A stretch of DNA of 44,948 bases from Planctomycetota bacterium. Lineage in GTDB: Bacteria; Planctomycetota; JAJSAM01. A program made the position numbers and the translations under genes. The stretch is taken from NCBI GenBank assembly GCA_024274785.1, contig JAJSAM010000064.1, positions 1 to 44,948 of the forward strand. The letters run 5' to 3'. Of the stretch, positions 17,481-26,215 are shown piece after piece. Numbering within the stretch: position 1 is the first letter of the stretch; the number at the start of each line of letters is the position of its first letter. The notes under the pieces were generated by a model that was not told the DNA's origin, did not search any database, and worked only from the letters and a program-made list of their open reading frames with translations.

Positions 17481-19178
17481 ATGAACCGAATTCTGGTGGG
17501 TTTCCTGTCTGTGACTGTGCTGAGTACCGGGCTCTGCGGGGTGACCCTCGCCGCGGATGCGGACGCCGGCTACCAGGCGGTCGTCACGGCCTGGAAAGCG
17601 AAGGAGTATTCCCGGGCACTCGACCTCGCCGAGAAGTTCGTCGTGGTGAATCCGGAGTACAAGTACGTCTCCGGAGCACTCTACGTCGGCGGTAACGCGG
17701 GGCTCCGTTCCAGGAGTTACGAACGTGCGGAGGCGCTCTACCGGGAACTCATCCGGCGCTTCCCCGGCTACAAGATGACCGACGAGGCGCGAAATGAACT
17801 CGTCACCGTCCTGAGCCGGGCCCGGAAGCTCGTGGCGTGCCTCGCACAGTGCGACGACAACCTCGAGGCGATGCCGGACGCGAAGCTCGCACACCGCTTT
17901 TCCTACATGAAAGGTGAGACCCTTTTCCGGCTGTGGCGGTTCGAGGAAGCGAAGACCGCCCTCGAAGCCTTCGTCGCCGACTATCCCGAATCCTCCCTGG
18001 TGAAGCGAGCCCGGTACTGGCTCGGGCGCATCGATCCGGACTGGACGGTCGACGAGAACGGCATCGTCGCCGGCTACGCGGGAAAGTACGTCGGGGACGT
18101 GCGCTTCAAGGCCGCCCTCGACGCTGTTCCCGAAACCGTGAATGAGGCGTACGCGGGAATCCGGAAACGCCTCGGCCTGGACCTGCGGGGGAAACTCGAC
18201 CTGTGCCTCCGTTTCGAGGACGCCGGTCGTCGCGGGGGGAACCGGGCGGAGACGGCCACGTTCGCACGCGGCGGGAAACCGGTCATGGAGATCCTCTTCC
18301 GGACCGAGTACATCGTCCTCTCCGAAGCCGACTTCAGGTCGCGCCTGCAACACGAGATGAAGCACGCCGGCTTCCGCCAGATCATGGGGCAGGCCTACCT
18401 CGCCCTGCCGAAGTGGGTGAAGGAGGGGCTCGCGATCTACGGTGCGGACCAGATCGGGAAACGGAGCGCGGCGATCCTCGGGAATGCGGTCTTCAGCGGC
18501 GAGGATCCGCAAGAGATCATCCGACCGATCGACGGCCCCGATTTCAGCCTCGACGACTACCTCGGAAGCGCCCTCGCCTTCGAATGGCTCGAGTCGAGAA
18601 AGCGAGGGAATGTCAAGCGCTTTGCCGGGCGGCTGATCGCCGGTGAGGCCCCCCGGGAGATCTTCGGTGACCTCGCCGGCCTGCCGGCTCTGCAGGCGCT
18701 TGCCGCCGCGAGGGAGTTCGCGGATCTGCGGGTACGGAAGCTCCTCGGCTCGGGGTACCGGGAGTACGCGGCCATCCGCGATGCGAACTTCGCCGCCGCT
18801 CGAAAAGGCGGAGCGGCCCGCAATGCCTGGCTTTCCGGCGGCGGCGAACAGGCCTACACCGCCTGGCTCGAGAAGCACCCGGGCCATCTCCTCGAGCCGA
18901 ACGCCCGCTACCGCCTCGGCAAGGCCCTGGTGTACGCCGGCCGATACGCCGACGCCCGCGGGTGGCTCGAACTCGTCGTCGAGGAGGACTTCGACCGCTC
19001 CTCGATTTCCGACGACGCAGCCTACTGGGTCGCGGAGTCCTACGACCGGCAGGGGAGGGAGCGAGAGGCGCGCGCGGCCTTCGGCGCCCTCCTTCGCGAC
19101 TACTCCTTTGCGGCGAACGTCACGAAGAAGGTGGACGAGACCTTCAAGCAGGCCGGTCCGGTCACCGGGAGCGAATAG
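17481..19178 (+). CDS. Secreted TPR protein with HExxH (peptidase MA-like) domain
   Basis: 565 residues with a Sec signal (MNRILVGFLSVTVLSTGLCGVTLAA, cut near AA-DADAG). Residues about 28-170 are TPR-like (YQAVVTAWKAKEYSRALDLA, YERAEALYRELIRRFPG). The middle domain has the zinc signature HEMKH at about 291-295, followed by WVKEGLAIYGAD with the likely third-ligand Glu. This gluzincin arrangement matches peptidase MA/DUF1570-like proteins. Further TPRs close the protein (YADARGWLELVVEEDF, YDRQGREREARAAFGALL). GGAGG lies 8 bases before the ATG. Its stop codon TAG is also the first triplet of a family 1 repeat. Likely periplasmic; substrate unknown. Confidence 0.85.
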   Translation: MNRILVGFLSVTVLSTGLCGVTLAADADAGYQAVVTAWKAKEYSRALDLAEKFVVVNPEYKYVSGALYVGGNAGLRSRSYERAEALYRELIRRFPGYKMTDEARNELVTVLSRARKLVACLAQCDDNLEAMPDAKLAHRFSYMKGETLFRLWRFEEAKTALEAFVADYPESSLVKRARYWLGRIDPDWTVDENGIVAGYAGKYVGDVRFKAALDAVPETVNEAYAGIRKRLGLDLRGKLDLCLRFEDAGRRGGNRAETATFARGGKPVMEILFRTEYIVLSEADFRSRLQHEMKHAGFRQIMGQAYLALPKWVKEGLAIYGADQIGKRSAAILGNAVFSGEDPQEIIRPIDGPDFSLDDYLGSALAFEWLESRKRGNVKRFAGRLIAGEAPREIFGDLAGLPALQALAAAREFADLRVRKLLGSGYREYAAIRDANFAAARKGGAARNAWLSGGGEQAYTAWLEKHPGHLLEPNARYRLGKALVYAGRYADARGWLELVVEEDFDRSSISDDAAYWVAESYDRQGREREARAAFGALLRDYSFAANVTKKVDETFKQAGPVTGSE

Positions 19179-19295
19179 GGCCCGTCTGGAAACAGTTGCC
19201 GCATTCGAGGGCCGCTGCATCCCGCAAAGCGGCGTTGCTCGTCGGTCGAAACCAGTAAGGTCGGCCCTCCTCGCGCCTTGCCTTCTCGGGCGCGG
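19176..19295 (+). repeat. Dispersed repeat family 1, diverged copy B
   Basis: The segment from GCATTCGAGGGC at 19201 through CTCGCGCCTTGCC matches the family 1 core (CGTTGCTCGTCGG, GAAACCAGTAAGG, CCTCCTCGCGCCTTGC), with substitutions elsewhere. The left end starts TAGGGCCCG like the other copies, but the following terminal-repeat bases are diverged and no right terminal repeat was found. Some stem positions changed. The remainder of the gap to 19526 shows nothing beyond the GGAGG before the helicase start. Confidence 0.75.
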
Positions 19296-19526
19296 CGGCG
19301 GCGGAGCGAAGCCCCCTGAAAGGCCGCGCACGGCCAGAGGCGATAGCTCCCGCAACCTGCTCGGCCGCGTACTCCGGGCCGGTGATGTGGCAATCATCCG
19401 GCCGGGTCGCCCGGAAGCCGCCGCCGACCGGACCCCGGTTTCGATTCCACACCCGGTTCGATAGGTAAGGGCCTCGGTGCCTTTCCTGAGGTAGCCTTTA
19501 CCGTTGATCGATACGGAGGCTTCACC

Positions 19527-22001
19527 TTGGCATCAGACAGAGCGAATTCCCGGCTGGAGTACTGGAAGTCGAAGCTCATCGACCTCTCGCTCCGCAACAA
19601 ACTCGTCAATTACCGGGTCAGCCGGGCCAGCACGGCGCCGGTGGTGGACGAGGTGCCCCGCGTGGTCGTGGAGCGATTGCTCGCGGAAGAACGATCCTTC
19701 GGATTCCTGCCGAAACCGGAAGAGGGCCCCGCACCGGAGGGTGGCGAAGAGTTCGCACCGATGGCCGAGGAGGATCTGAAGGCCAACCACGTCGACTCCA
19801 TGCTCCAGACCACACTGACGCAGACCGAACTCGACAAGGTTCTCTACAACCTCTACCTGAAGTCCCGCACCTCGTTCCAGGAGCAGGGCATCGTCACGCT
19901 GTTCCTCGCCGTCGGCATGTTGCGCTGGTTCGAAGACCAGACGTCGCAGGAGGAGCGGGTGGCGCCCATCCTCCTCCTCCCCGCGGTGCTGACTCGAAAG
20001 GGCGTCGGTCGCCCTTTCACGCTCTCCGCCGCACCGGCGGAGCCGGAGGTGAACCCCTCCCTCCTGCGGAAGCTGAAGGTGGACTTCGGAGTGGAACCGA
20101 AGCTCCCGGCCGACGGCGAGGGGCTCGACCCCGACCGCGTCCTCGAAGCCTTCCGCGCGGTGCTGCCGGAGCCGCGATGGCGCGTGCTCACCGACATGCA
20201 CCTCGGGCTGTTCTCCTTCTCGAAGTACCTGATGTACCGGGACCTCGAAGACCAGGCCGACACGCTGCTCCGAAACCGCACCATCGCCCGCCTGGCCGGG
20301 GAGCCGATCGATTCGGATCAAGACCGGTTGCCCCCGAGTCCGGAGGACCTGACCCGCCGCCCCCCCACCGAGGTGCACCAGATCCTCGATGCCGACTCCT
20401 CCCAGCAGGCCGCCGTCGAAGCCGTCTTGCAGGGCTTCGACCTCGTGCTCCAGGGCCCCCCTGGCACCGGGAAGTCGCAGACGATCGCCAACGTCATCGC
20501 CGAATCGCTGGCCAACGGCAAGACGGTGCTGTTCGTGTCGGAGAAGATGGCCGCGCTCGAGGTCGTGAAGAAGCGCCTCGACCACGCCGGGCTCGGCGAT
20601 TACGTGCTCGAACTCCACAGTCGCCACGCGGTGAAGCGCGAGGTCGTGGCCGAACTGGCGCGCTGCCTGAGGCGGGATCGGACCGGAGCGCCGAAGGACA
20701 CCGGCGAACTCGACCGCCTGATCGAGGCGCGCGAGGAACTCGACCGCTACGTCGCCGCGGTTCACGAGCCATTCGGGACCGGAGGCCTGACCCCATTCGA
20801 CGCGTTCGGCGCCATCGCCGCAAACGAACCCACCGCCGACCTGCTCTTTGAATTCGAAAACCCCGAGGACGTCTCCCGCGACGACCGGGCCCATCTCACG
20901 CGAATGGTGGATGATCTCGAGGCCGCCCGCCGGGGCCTCGGCGACGCCGCGGAGCACCCCTTCAGGTTTTCACGGCTCACCTCCGTACCGCGCGTCGTGG
21001 AACTCGAGGTGGCGAAGCTGCTCCGGTCGCTTTCGGAAAACGCGAGGTCCCTCCAACTCGGCCTCGAATCGAGCGCGGGAGCGCTGGGTCTCAGTGTGCC
21101 GAAGACCCTCGACGAGACCCGGGCGCATCTCGATCTCCTCACGCACCTGACACGCTCCCCGGGGCCGGATCCGGCGTGGGTCGAAAACGGGCACTGGGCC
21201 GGTTCGAGCACCGAGGGACGAGCCCTCACCGAGAAGCTCCGGAAACTCGCGGAGGGACGGCGCCACCTGCTGGACACCTGGACCGAGGGGCTCTTCGACC
21301 TGGCCATCGACGATCTGGCCGCGCGCCGCTACCGCCACGGTACCGGCTTCCTCCGCTACCTGCGTCCATCGTGGTGGAAAGACCGACAGGTCCTCGCGAC
21401 GGCCCTGCGTCCCGGCGCCGAGCCCGCTCCGCAAGCGCTGATTGACGATCTCGCGCTGGCGGTGCGGGTGCGGGACCTCGGCCTTGAAATCGACGAGAAT
21501 TCGGATCGGGGCAAGGAGATGTTCGGCCGATTCTTCAAGGGTCGACAGTCGGACTGGGAGGATCTCGATGCGGTGGCGGCCTGGGTCGCCGGTTTGCGGA
21601 AACTCAGCAAGGTCACCCCGGAACTCGCCGCGGCGGCGAGGCAGCCCCGGGACTTCGACGACCCTCTCTCCGGCGGCAACGAGATCCTCGGAAAGGTCAC
21701 GCGCGACCTCGAAGCGCTCCGCGCGCAACTTCGGGCGACCGAACTGCCAACCGCGATCGAGGAACTGATCTCCTGGCCCCTGGCGGCACTCGACCACCCC
21801 GAGGGCATATACGACCAGGCGGCCTGGCGGCGGGCGCTCGAGGCCGCGAAAGAAAAGGGTCTGGCCCCGTTTATCGACGCGGCACGGGAAGCCGGCCTCT
21901 CTCCGAACAACTGGCCCGCGGTCTGGGAGAAGGGCTTTGCGATGCTCTATCTGGACCGCGCGAGGGCCGAACGGGCGCCGCTCGGGAACTTCCACCGCTA
22001 G
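19527..22001 (+). CDS. DUF4011/SF1 helicase, N-terminal part (ends at in-frame TAG)
   Basis: 824 residues, the first half of a protein whose reading frame continues past a single TAG. The N-terminus (SRLEYWKSKLIDLSLRNKLV) is a clear DUF4011 start. The SF1 ATPase core follows the DADSSQQAAVEAV Q-motif-like region, with Walker A GPPGTGKSQT at about 310-319 and motif Ia FVSEKMAALEVVKKRL. A long helical insertion fills residues about 400-800. The remaining helicase motifs lie in the next feature. TTG 19527 has GGAGG 8 bases upstream. Full-length proteins of this layout (DUF4011, helicase, Vsr/DUF559-type nuclease, DUF3320) have been linked to anti-phage defence, as I recall under the name hhe. 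Defence context is otherwise absent here. Confidence 0.85.
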   Translation: MASDRANSRLEYWKSKLIDLSLRNKLVNYRVSRASTAPVVDEVPRVVVERLLAEERSFGFLPKPEEGPAPEGGEEFAPMAEEDLKANHVDSMLQTTLTQTELDKVLYNLYLKSRTSFQEQGIVTLFLAVGMLRWFEDQTSQEERVAPILLLPAVLTRKGVGRPFTLSAAPAEPEVNPSLLRKLKVDFGVEPKLPADGEGLDPDRVLEAFRAVLPEPRWRVLTDMHLGLFSFSKYLMYRDLEDQADTLLRNRTIARLAGEPIDSDQDRLPPSPEDLTRRPPTEVHQILDADSSQQAAVEAVLQGFDLVLQGPPGTGKSQTIANVIAESLANGKTVLFVSEKMAALEVVKKRLDHAGLGDYVLELHSRHAVKREVVAELARCLRRDRTGAPKDTGELDRLIEAREELDRYVAAVHEPFGTGGLTPFDAFGAIAANEPTADLLFEFENPEDVSRDDRAHLTRMVDDLEAARRGLGDAAEHPFRFSRLTSVPRVVELEVAKLLRSLSENARSLQLGLESSAGALGLSVPKTLDETRAHLDLLTHLTRSPGPDPAWVENGHWAGSSTEGRALTEKLRKLAEGRRHLLDTWTEGLFDLAIDDLAARRYRHGTGFLRYLRPSWWKDRQVLATALRPGAEPAPQALIDDLALAVRVRDLGLEIDENSDRGKEMFGRFFKGRQSDWEDLDAVAAWVAGLRKLSKVTPELAAAARQPRDFDDPLSGGNEILGKVTRDLEALRAQLRATELPTAIEELISWPLAALDHPEGIYDQAAWRRALEAAKEKGLAPFIDAAREAGLSPNNWPAVWEKGFAMLYLDRARAERAPLGNFHR
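21999..22001 (+). other. In-frame amber codon interrupting the helicase gene
   Basis: TAG separates two ORFs that share one frame. The 16 codons after it (HHEESLSRFRELDQRQ) continue the expected helical sequence, and no other stop occurs up to 24126. TAG is the ordinary stop of other genes here (173, 8160, 19176), so genome-wide recoding is unlikely. Recent nonsense mutation, strain variation or a consensus error are the simple explanations. Confidence 0.85.
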
Positions 22002-22049
22002 CACCACGAGGAGAGTCTCAGCCGGTTCCGGGAACTGGACCAGAGGCAG

Positions 22050-24128
22050 ATGGCGCTGGCGGTGGGCCGTATTCGCGGGAGGCTCGATGCTCAGATGCCG
22101 AGCAGCCGCAGCTTCAGCCCGGAATCCGACGTGGGACTCCTGCTGCGCGAGGCGGCAAAAAAGCGGCGGCATCTGCCGGTGCGCAGAATGCTCTCCAGGG
22201 CCGGGGCGGCGGTGCGGCGGCTGAAGCCGTGCATGATGATGAGCCCGCTCTCCATCGCCCAGTACCTGCCGGTGGACTCGGAGCCGTTCGACGTGGTGGT
22301 CTTCGACGAGGCCAGCCAGATCTGCCCGGAGGACGCGATCGGCGCGGTCGCGCGCGGCCGCCAGGTCGTCGTGGTGGGAGACTCACACCAGCTCCCCCCC
22401 ACCTCATTCTTCTCCTACGACCCGGACACCGGCGAGGCGGAGGACGAAGAGGATCCGCCACCGGATCTCGAGAGCATCCTCGACCTCTGCGCCACGTCCG
22501 GGGTCAATTCGCTCAGCCTGCGCTGGCACTACCGGAGCCGGGACGAGAGCCTGATCGCGTTTTCCAACCATCACTTCTACGAGGACGGACTCTTCACCTT
22601 CCCGAACCCCGGGGACCGCCCGGGCCTCGGCGTCGAGTTCCACTATGTCGAGAACGGCGCGTACGATCGGGGCGGCACCCGCCAGAACCGGATCGAGGCC
22701 AGGGCCGTCGCGGCGGCGGTGGCGGAACAGATCCGCGAAGCCCCCGGGCTTTCCGTTGGCGTCGTGACCTTCTCCGAGGCGCAGCAACTGGCAGTGCTCG
22801 AAGAGCTCGACGCGCTCCTCCACGCCGACCGCGAACTCGAGGCGCTCCACGCCTCCAACACCGAGGAACCAACCTTCGTGAAAAACCTGGAGAACGTCCA
22901 GGGCGACGAGCGCGACGTGATGTTCTTTTCCATCGGCTATGGCCGGGACGGAAGCGGCAAGCTGACGATGAACTTCGGCCCCCTGAACGGAGATGGGGGG
23001 CACCGGCGGCTCAACGTCGCGGTGACCCGGGCCAAGTGCGCGGTGCGGGTGTTCTCCTCCATTCTCCCGGAGGAGATCGACACCAACCGCGCCAAAGGAC
23101 AGGGCGCGCGATTGCTCCGGAACTACCTCGAGTATGCGAAGCGGGGCGTGGCCGCGCTCGGCCTCGAGGATGTGCCGGCGCTCCGGATGGAGGACTCCCG
23201 TTTCGAGCAGGCGGTCGCCGCGGCTCTCGAGAGTGAAGGGCATACCGTCACGAAGAAGATCGGCGCCTCGGACTACCGGTTGGATCTCGCGATCGATCAC
23301 CCGGAGGTTCCGGGGACGCACCTGCTCGGCATCGAGTGCGACGGCCCCACCTACCGTGATGCGGCGACGACCCGTGACCGCGACCGCACCCGTCCCCTGG
23401 TGCTCGAGAGCCTCGGCTGGAAGCTCCACCGGATCTGGTCCCCGGACTGGGTGCGATCACCCCGGCGTGAATTGAAGCGGATCCGCGATGCGGTGGATGC
23501 CGTGCCCTTGCCGTCTCCCCGACCGGCCACCCGGCCGGAGGCGCCGGAGACGACCACCCCGGAACCGGAGATTCGCGAGGATGAGCTCCCCACCGCTCCG
23601 CCCTACGAGGTCACTCCGAGAAGCCAGCGCCGCCCGCGGAAGGAGTTCGATGTCGAGAGCGCCGAACTGCCGGGCCTGGTGACCGCCATCGTTTCGCACG
23701 AAGGCCCGATCCATCGCGAAGAGCTGTCTGCGCGGATCGCCGACAGCTACGACACTCGTCACACCCGCAGGATCCGCGAGGGCGTGGCCCACGGCATCGA
23801 CCTGGCCGTCGACGAGGGCAAGATCGATCGCCGGGGCGACTTCCTGTGGCCGCCCCGCAAGCGGGACTGCCCGATGCGGGGCCCGGTGAAGGGCGAGTCG
23901 CCGCGGGACATCGATCACATCCCCGACGAGGAGATCGAGGATGGGGTGCGGACGGTGCTCGAAGTGGACCTGCGTCTTCCGAAAGACGCGTTGACGAAGG
24001 CCATCGCCCACCTGCTCGGCCATCGCCGGAACGACCGGGTGGTGGAGGCGATCGAGGGAGTGATCGTGGCGATGGCGGCGAGAAGCGAGATCCTGCTGAA
24101 CGAGGAGATCGTCACTTTGCCAGACTGA
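22050..24128 (+). CDS. SF1 helicase/REase-fold nuclease/DUF3320, C-terminal part
   Basis: Continuation of the preceding gene in the same frame; ATG 22050 is only the first Met after the amber codon and has no good ribosome-binding site. It holds the rest of the SF1 helicase: VVVFDEASQI (Walker B, DEAS), VVVGDSHQLPPTSFF (III), RWHYRSRDESLIAFSN (IV), VQGDERDVMFFSIGY (V), LNVAVTRAK (VI). A Vsr/DUF559-type endonuclease follows, with YRLDLAID and GIECDGPTYRDA, then RDRDRTRPLVLESLGW. A winged-helix-like DUF3320 comes next (GLVTAIVSHEGPIHREEL). Expressed alone it would lack Walker A, so function needs the whole reading frame. Confidence 0.83.
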   Translation: MALAVGRIRGRLDAQMPSSRSFSPESDVGLLLREAAKKRRHLPVRRMLSRAGAAVRRLKPCMMMSPLSIAQYLPVDSEPFDVVVFDEASQICPEDAIGAVARGRQVVVVGDSHQLPPTSFFSYDPDTGEAEDEEDPPPDLESILDLCATSGVNSLSLRWHYRSRDESLIAFSNHHFYEDGLFTFPNPGDRPGLGVEFHYVENGAYDRGGTRQNRIEARAVAAAVAEQIREAPGLSVGVVTFSEAQQLAVLEELDALLHADRELEALHASNTEEPTFVKNLENVQGDERDVMFFSIGYGRDGSGKLTMNFGPLNGDGGHRRLNVAVTRAKCAVRVFSSILPEEIDTNRAKGQGARLLRNYLEYAKRGVAALGLEDVPALRMEDSRFEQAVAAALESEGHTVTKKIGASDYRLDLAIDHPEVPGTHLLGIECDGPTYRDAATTRDRDRTRPLVLESLGWKLHRIWSPDWVRSPRRELKRIRDAVDAVPLPSPRPATRPEAPETTTPEPEIREDELPTAPPYEVTPRSQRRPRKEFDVESAELPGLVTAIVSHEGPIHREELSARIADSYDTRHTRRIREGVAHGIDLAVDEGKIDRRGDFLWPPRKRDCPMRGPVKGESPRDIDHIPDEEIEDGVRTVLEVDLRLPKDALTKAIAHLLGHRRNDRVVEAIEGVIVAMAARSEILLNEEIVTLPD

Positions 24129-24181
24129 CCCCGGAAGTCCGGCTGGAGGAAATGATGCGGCGAATCGGAGCAGGTGGCTGA

Positions 24182-25492
24182 TCAGGCTGGTTCTTCGACG
24201 GCAGGCAGCAGGTCCACCAGAGGCTTGTCGAGTTCGGCGAGGGAGTTGCCCATCACCTCTTCCACGCTGGCGATGGCGCCCGGCGGAACGTCGCCTCGCG
24301 GAGGCAGGGCGGCGCCATCACTCCGGATCGAGAGGACCACATCCGCGGCGGTCACCCGTCGTGGGGAATCCGACATCTGGTAGCCGCCGCTCTCGAGAAC
24401 CGCCGCGATCTTGCGCTGCGCGAGGCGGGAGAGCAGCTGATTGGTCATGCGCGCCGGAACACCGAGTGTGCTCGCGATATCGTCAGCCGGCATCGCACCC
24501 TTTCCGGTCTCGAACCGGTGGGCGAGGAGCACGGCGATTCGCAATGCGGTCTTCTCCAGCGAGGCGGGGCTGATCCCGTGATCCAGGCGCTCGTAGGAAT
24601 AGGAACCGGCATGTTGGACGCTGTAGCAGATCTCCGCGCCGAGCAGCGCGATCAGCCAGGAGAAATAGACCCAGATCAGGAAAATCGGCAGAGCGGCGAA
24701 TGCGCCGTAAACGAGTCCCATGCTGGAAATGCCCACCTGGGAGGCAATGAAGATCTTCTGCGCGACCTGCCAGAGCAATCCGGCGAAGATCGCCCCGACG
24801 AAGGCCGACCCCGGCTTCACCTTCGTGTTCGGCATCAGCCAGTAGAGCAGGGTCAGCGCGATGAAGTTCAGGGCGTAGGGCGCGAATCGGATCACGGTCT
24901 CGAGGAGCCATCCGGCCCCGGGCATGTTCTCGATCTTCTGCACCATCGCATGGGAGTCCATCGTCGCGGTCAGAGTCATCCCGCCGAGGACCAGCAGCGG
25001 TGCGATCACCGCCACCGAGATGTAGTTGCTGAGGCGACGGGCCAGGCTTCGTCCGCGATCAACACCCCACACCGAGTTGAATGCCCGCTCGATCCGGGTC
25101 AGCACCTTGACCATCGCCCAGAGCAACACGATCACGGCGATAATGCCGAGGGCCTTCAGGTCCATCTTCTTGAAGGAATCCAGAGCATCCTGCAGGAACG
25201 TGAATTGTGATTCCTGCAGTTGCTCGGAGAGGGAGTCGAGCGCCTTGTCCGGCACGCCGAGCTGGGTTCCGAGCCCGATCACCAGCGCGAGGAACGGGAC
25301 CAGCGAGATCATCGTGATGTAGGTCAACGACGACGCCCAGATCGAGAGATCGTGGCGGGTGATGCCCCGCACCGCCAGCGCCAGTGCACGCAAAGTGAGG
25401 ACCAGCGCGCGGTGCCACCAGGCGTACTTCCCGACATCAGCGGTCCAGATGTCGCGGACTACGAATCGTTTCGCGCGTCGGAGCAGCCCCAT
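24182..25492 (-). CDS. YihY/BrkB family membrane protein with C-terminal winged-helix-like domain
   Basis: 436-residue inner-membrane protein. After a cytoplasmic N-terminus, the family signature DLSIWASSLTYITMISLVPFLAL begins the first helix. Later membrane segments include the VIVLLWAMVKVLTRIERAFNSVWGV region, RSLARRLSNYISV, and AGLLWQVAQKIFI with YGAFAALPIFLIWVYFSW. The family was once mislabelled RNase BN; its transport or envelope role is unresolved. A C-terminal extension from about residue 320 (DIASTLGVPARMTNQLLSRL) looks like a winged-helix domain, as in longer family members. It converges on the helicase gene. A short CCGGA-AG-TCCGG inverted repeat at 24131-24142 sits between them. 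Confidence 0.9.
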   Translation of the reverse strand: MGLLRRAKRFVVRDIWTADVGKYAWWHRALVLTLRALALAVRGITRHDLSIWASSLTYITMISLVPFLALVIGLGTQLGVPDKALDSLSEQLQESQFTFLQDALDSFKKMDLKALGIIAVIVLLWAMVKVLTRIERAFNSVWGVDRGRSLARRLSNYISVAVIAPLLVLGGMTLTATMDSHAMVQKIENMPGAGWLLETVIRFAPYALNFIALTLLYWLMPNTKVKPGSAFVGAIFAGLLWQVAQKIFIASQVGISSMGLVYGAFAALPIFLIWVYFSWLIALLGAEICYSVQHAGSYSYERLDHGISPASLEKTALRIAVLLAHRFETGKGAMPADDIASTLGVPARMTNQLLSRLAQRKIAAVLESGGYQMSDSPRRVTAADVVLSIRSDGAALPPRGDVPPGAIASVEEVMGNSLAELDKPLVDLLPAVEEPA

Positions 25493-25580
25493 GGAGCGGC
25501 ATTATGCAGGAATCGACTGCTTCCCTCTCCCCTCTTCCGCCGAATTGTCGATTGTTCCCTTTCGGGGGATGGTCATCCGG

Positions 25581-25809
25581 CCCGCTTTTCTCATAAGCGC
25601 GCGCGCCGCATTTCGATAGCGACGGAAACCACCAGAGGATGTGTTGCGTGCTCGCGGGTTGCGGCAGTGACAAGGTATGATCGAGGAGGCCGGCGCGGAT
25701 GTTGCGCTTGGAAGACCGACGACGCGACGCCTTCCCACCTCGAAGGAGGTCTGACGGGGCGCCGCGCCGCGATCGCCCCTCAGATCGTGTGCCCTCATGA
25801 GAAATGCGG
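25581..25809. repeat. Family 2 inverted-repeat unit (MITE-like)
   Basis: CCCGCTTTTCTCATAAGCGC at 25581-25600 is inverted relative to 25790-25809, whose reverse complement is CCCGCATTTCTCATGAGGGC: 17 of 20 positions match. About 180 bases lie between the arms, with no ORF. The right arm duplicates 144-172. It ends just before the GGGAGG ribosome-binding site of the release-factor-like gene. With 25493-25580 it fills the gap between the YihY and RF-1 genes. Confidence 0.55.
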
Positions 25810-25825
25810 GCTTGGGAGGCCGCAG

Positions 25826-26215
25826 ATGAAGTTCCCGAAAGACACGCCGGTCACCGAGAAGAAGAAGAACCAGCTCCGGACACGGATCGAGAGACTGAAG
25901 ATCAACCTGTCCGGGATTACCGAGGGCTTCGTCCGCTCGCCGGGTCCGGGCGGCCAGAAGGTGAACAAGACCTCGAGCACGGTGATGCTGGCCTGCCCTG
26001 CTCACGACATCACCGTGAAATGGTCGACCGAACGGTCGCGGGCGATGAACCGTTTCTTCGCCCTCCGGGAACTCGTGGACCAGGTCGAGGAGAAGATCAG
26101 CCCGCAGACTTCGAAGCGGCTGAAGGAGCGGGAGAAGATGAAGAGCCGTAAGCACCAGAAACGGAAGAAACAGCGCAAGAAGAAGGAAGGCACGCCGGAG
26201 CAGGGCGAATCTTGA
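25826..26215 (+). CDS. RF-1 domain protein (GGQ), ribosome-rescue peptidyl-tRNA hydrolase-like
   Basis: 129 residues. The catalytic GGQ loop is in RSPGPGGQKVNKTSSTV, the class-I release-factor domain without codon-recognition domains, as in ArfB/YaeJ and mitochondrial C12orf65. It is followed by the fold's helix SRAMNRFFALRELVDQVEEKI and a strongly basic C-terminal tail (KMKSRKHQKRKKQRKKK). In ArfB such a tail occupies the empty mRNA channel of stalled ribosomes. ATG 25826 has GGGAGG 6 bases upstream. The predicted role is hydrolysis of peptidyl-tRNA on non-stop ribosomes. The next gene starts within its stop codon (TTGA overlap). Confidence 0.9.
   Translation: MKFPKDTPVTEKKKNQLRTRIERLKINLSGITEGFVRSPGPGGQKVNKTSSTVMLACPAHDITVKWSTERSRAMNRFFALRELVDQVEEKISPQTSKRLKEREKMKSRKHQKRKKQRKKKEGTPEQGES

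Noticed and set aside
17412..19397. 661-codon minus-strand open frame
   Set aside because: Antisense to the TPR/HExxH gene and runs through a dispersed repeat.
21999..22001. Genome-wide TAG recoding
   Set aside because: Other genes in the window end with TAG at expected family lengths.
25220..25825. Upstream extension of the RF-1-domain protein
   Set aside because: It would run through antisense YihY sequence and the inverted repeat; GGGAGG marks ATG 25826.
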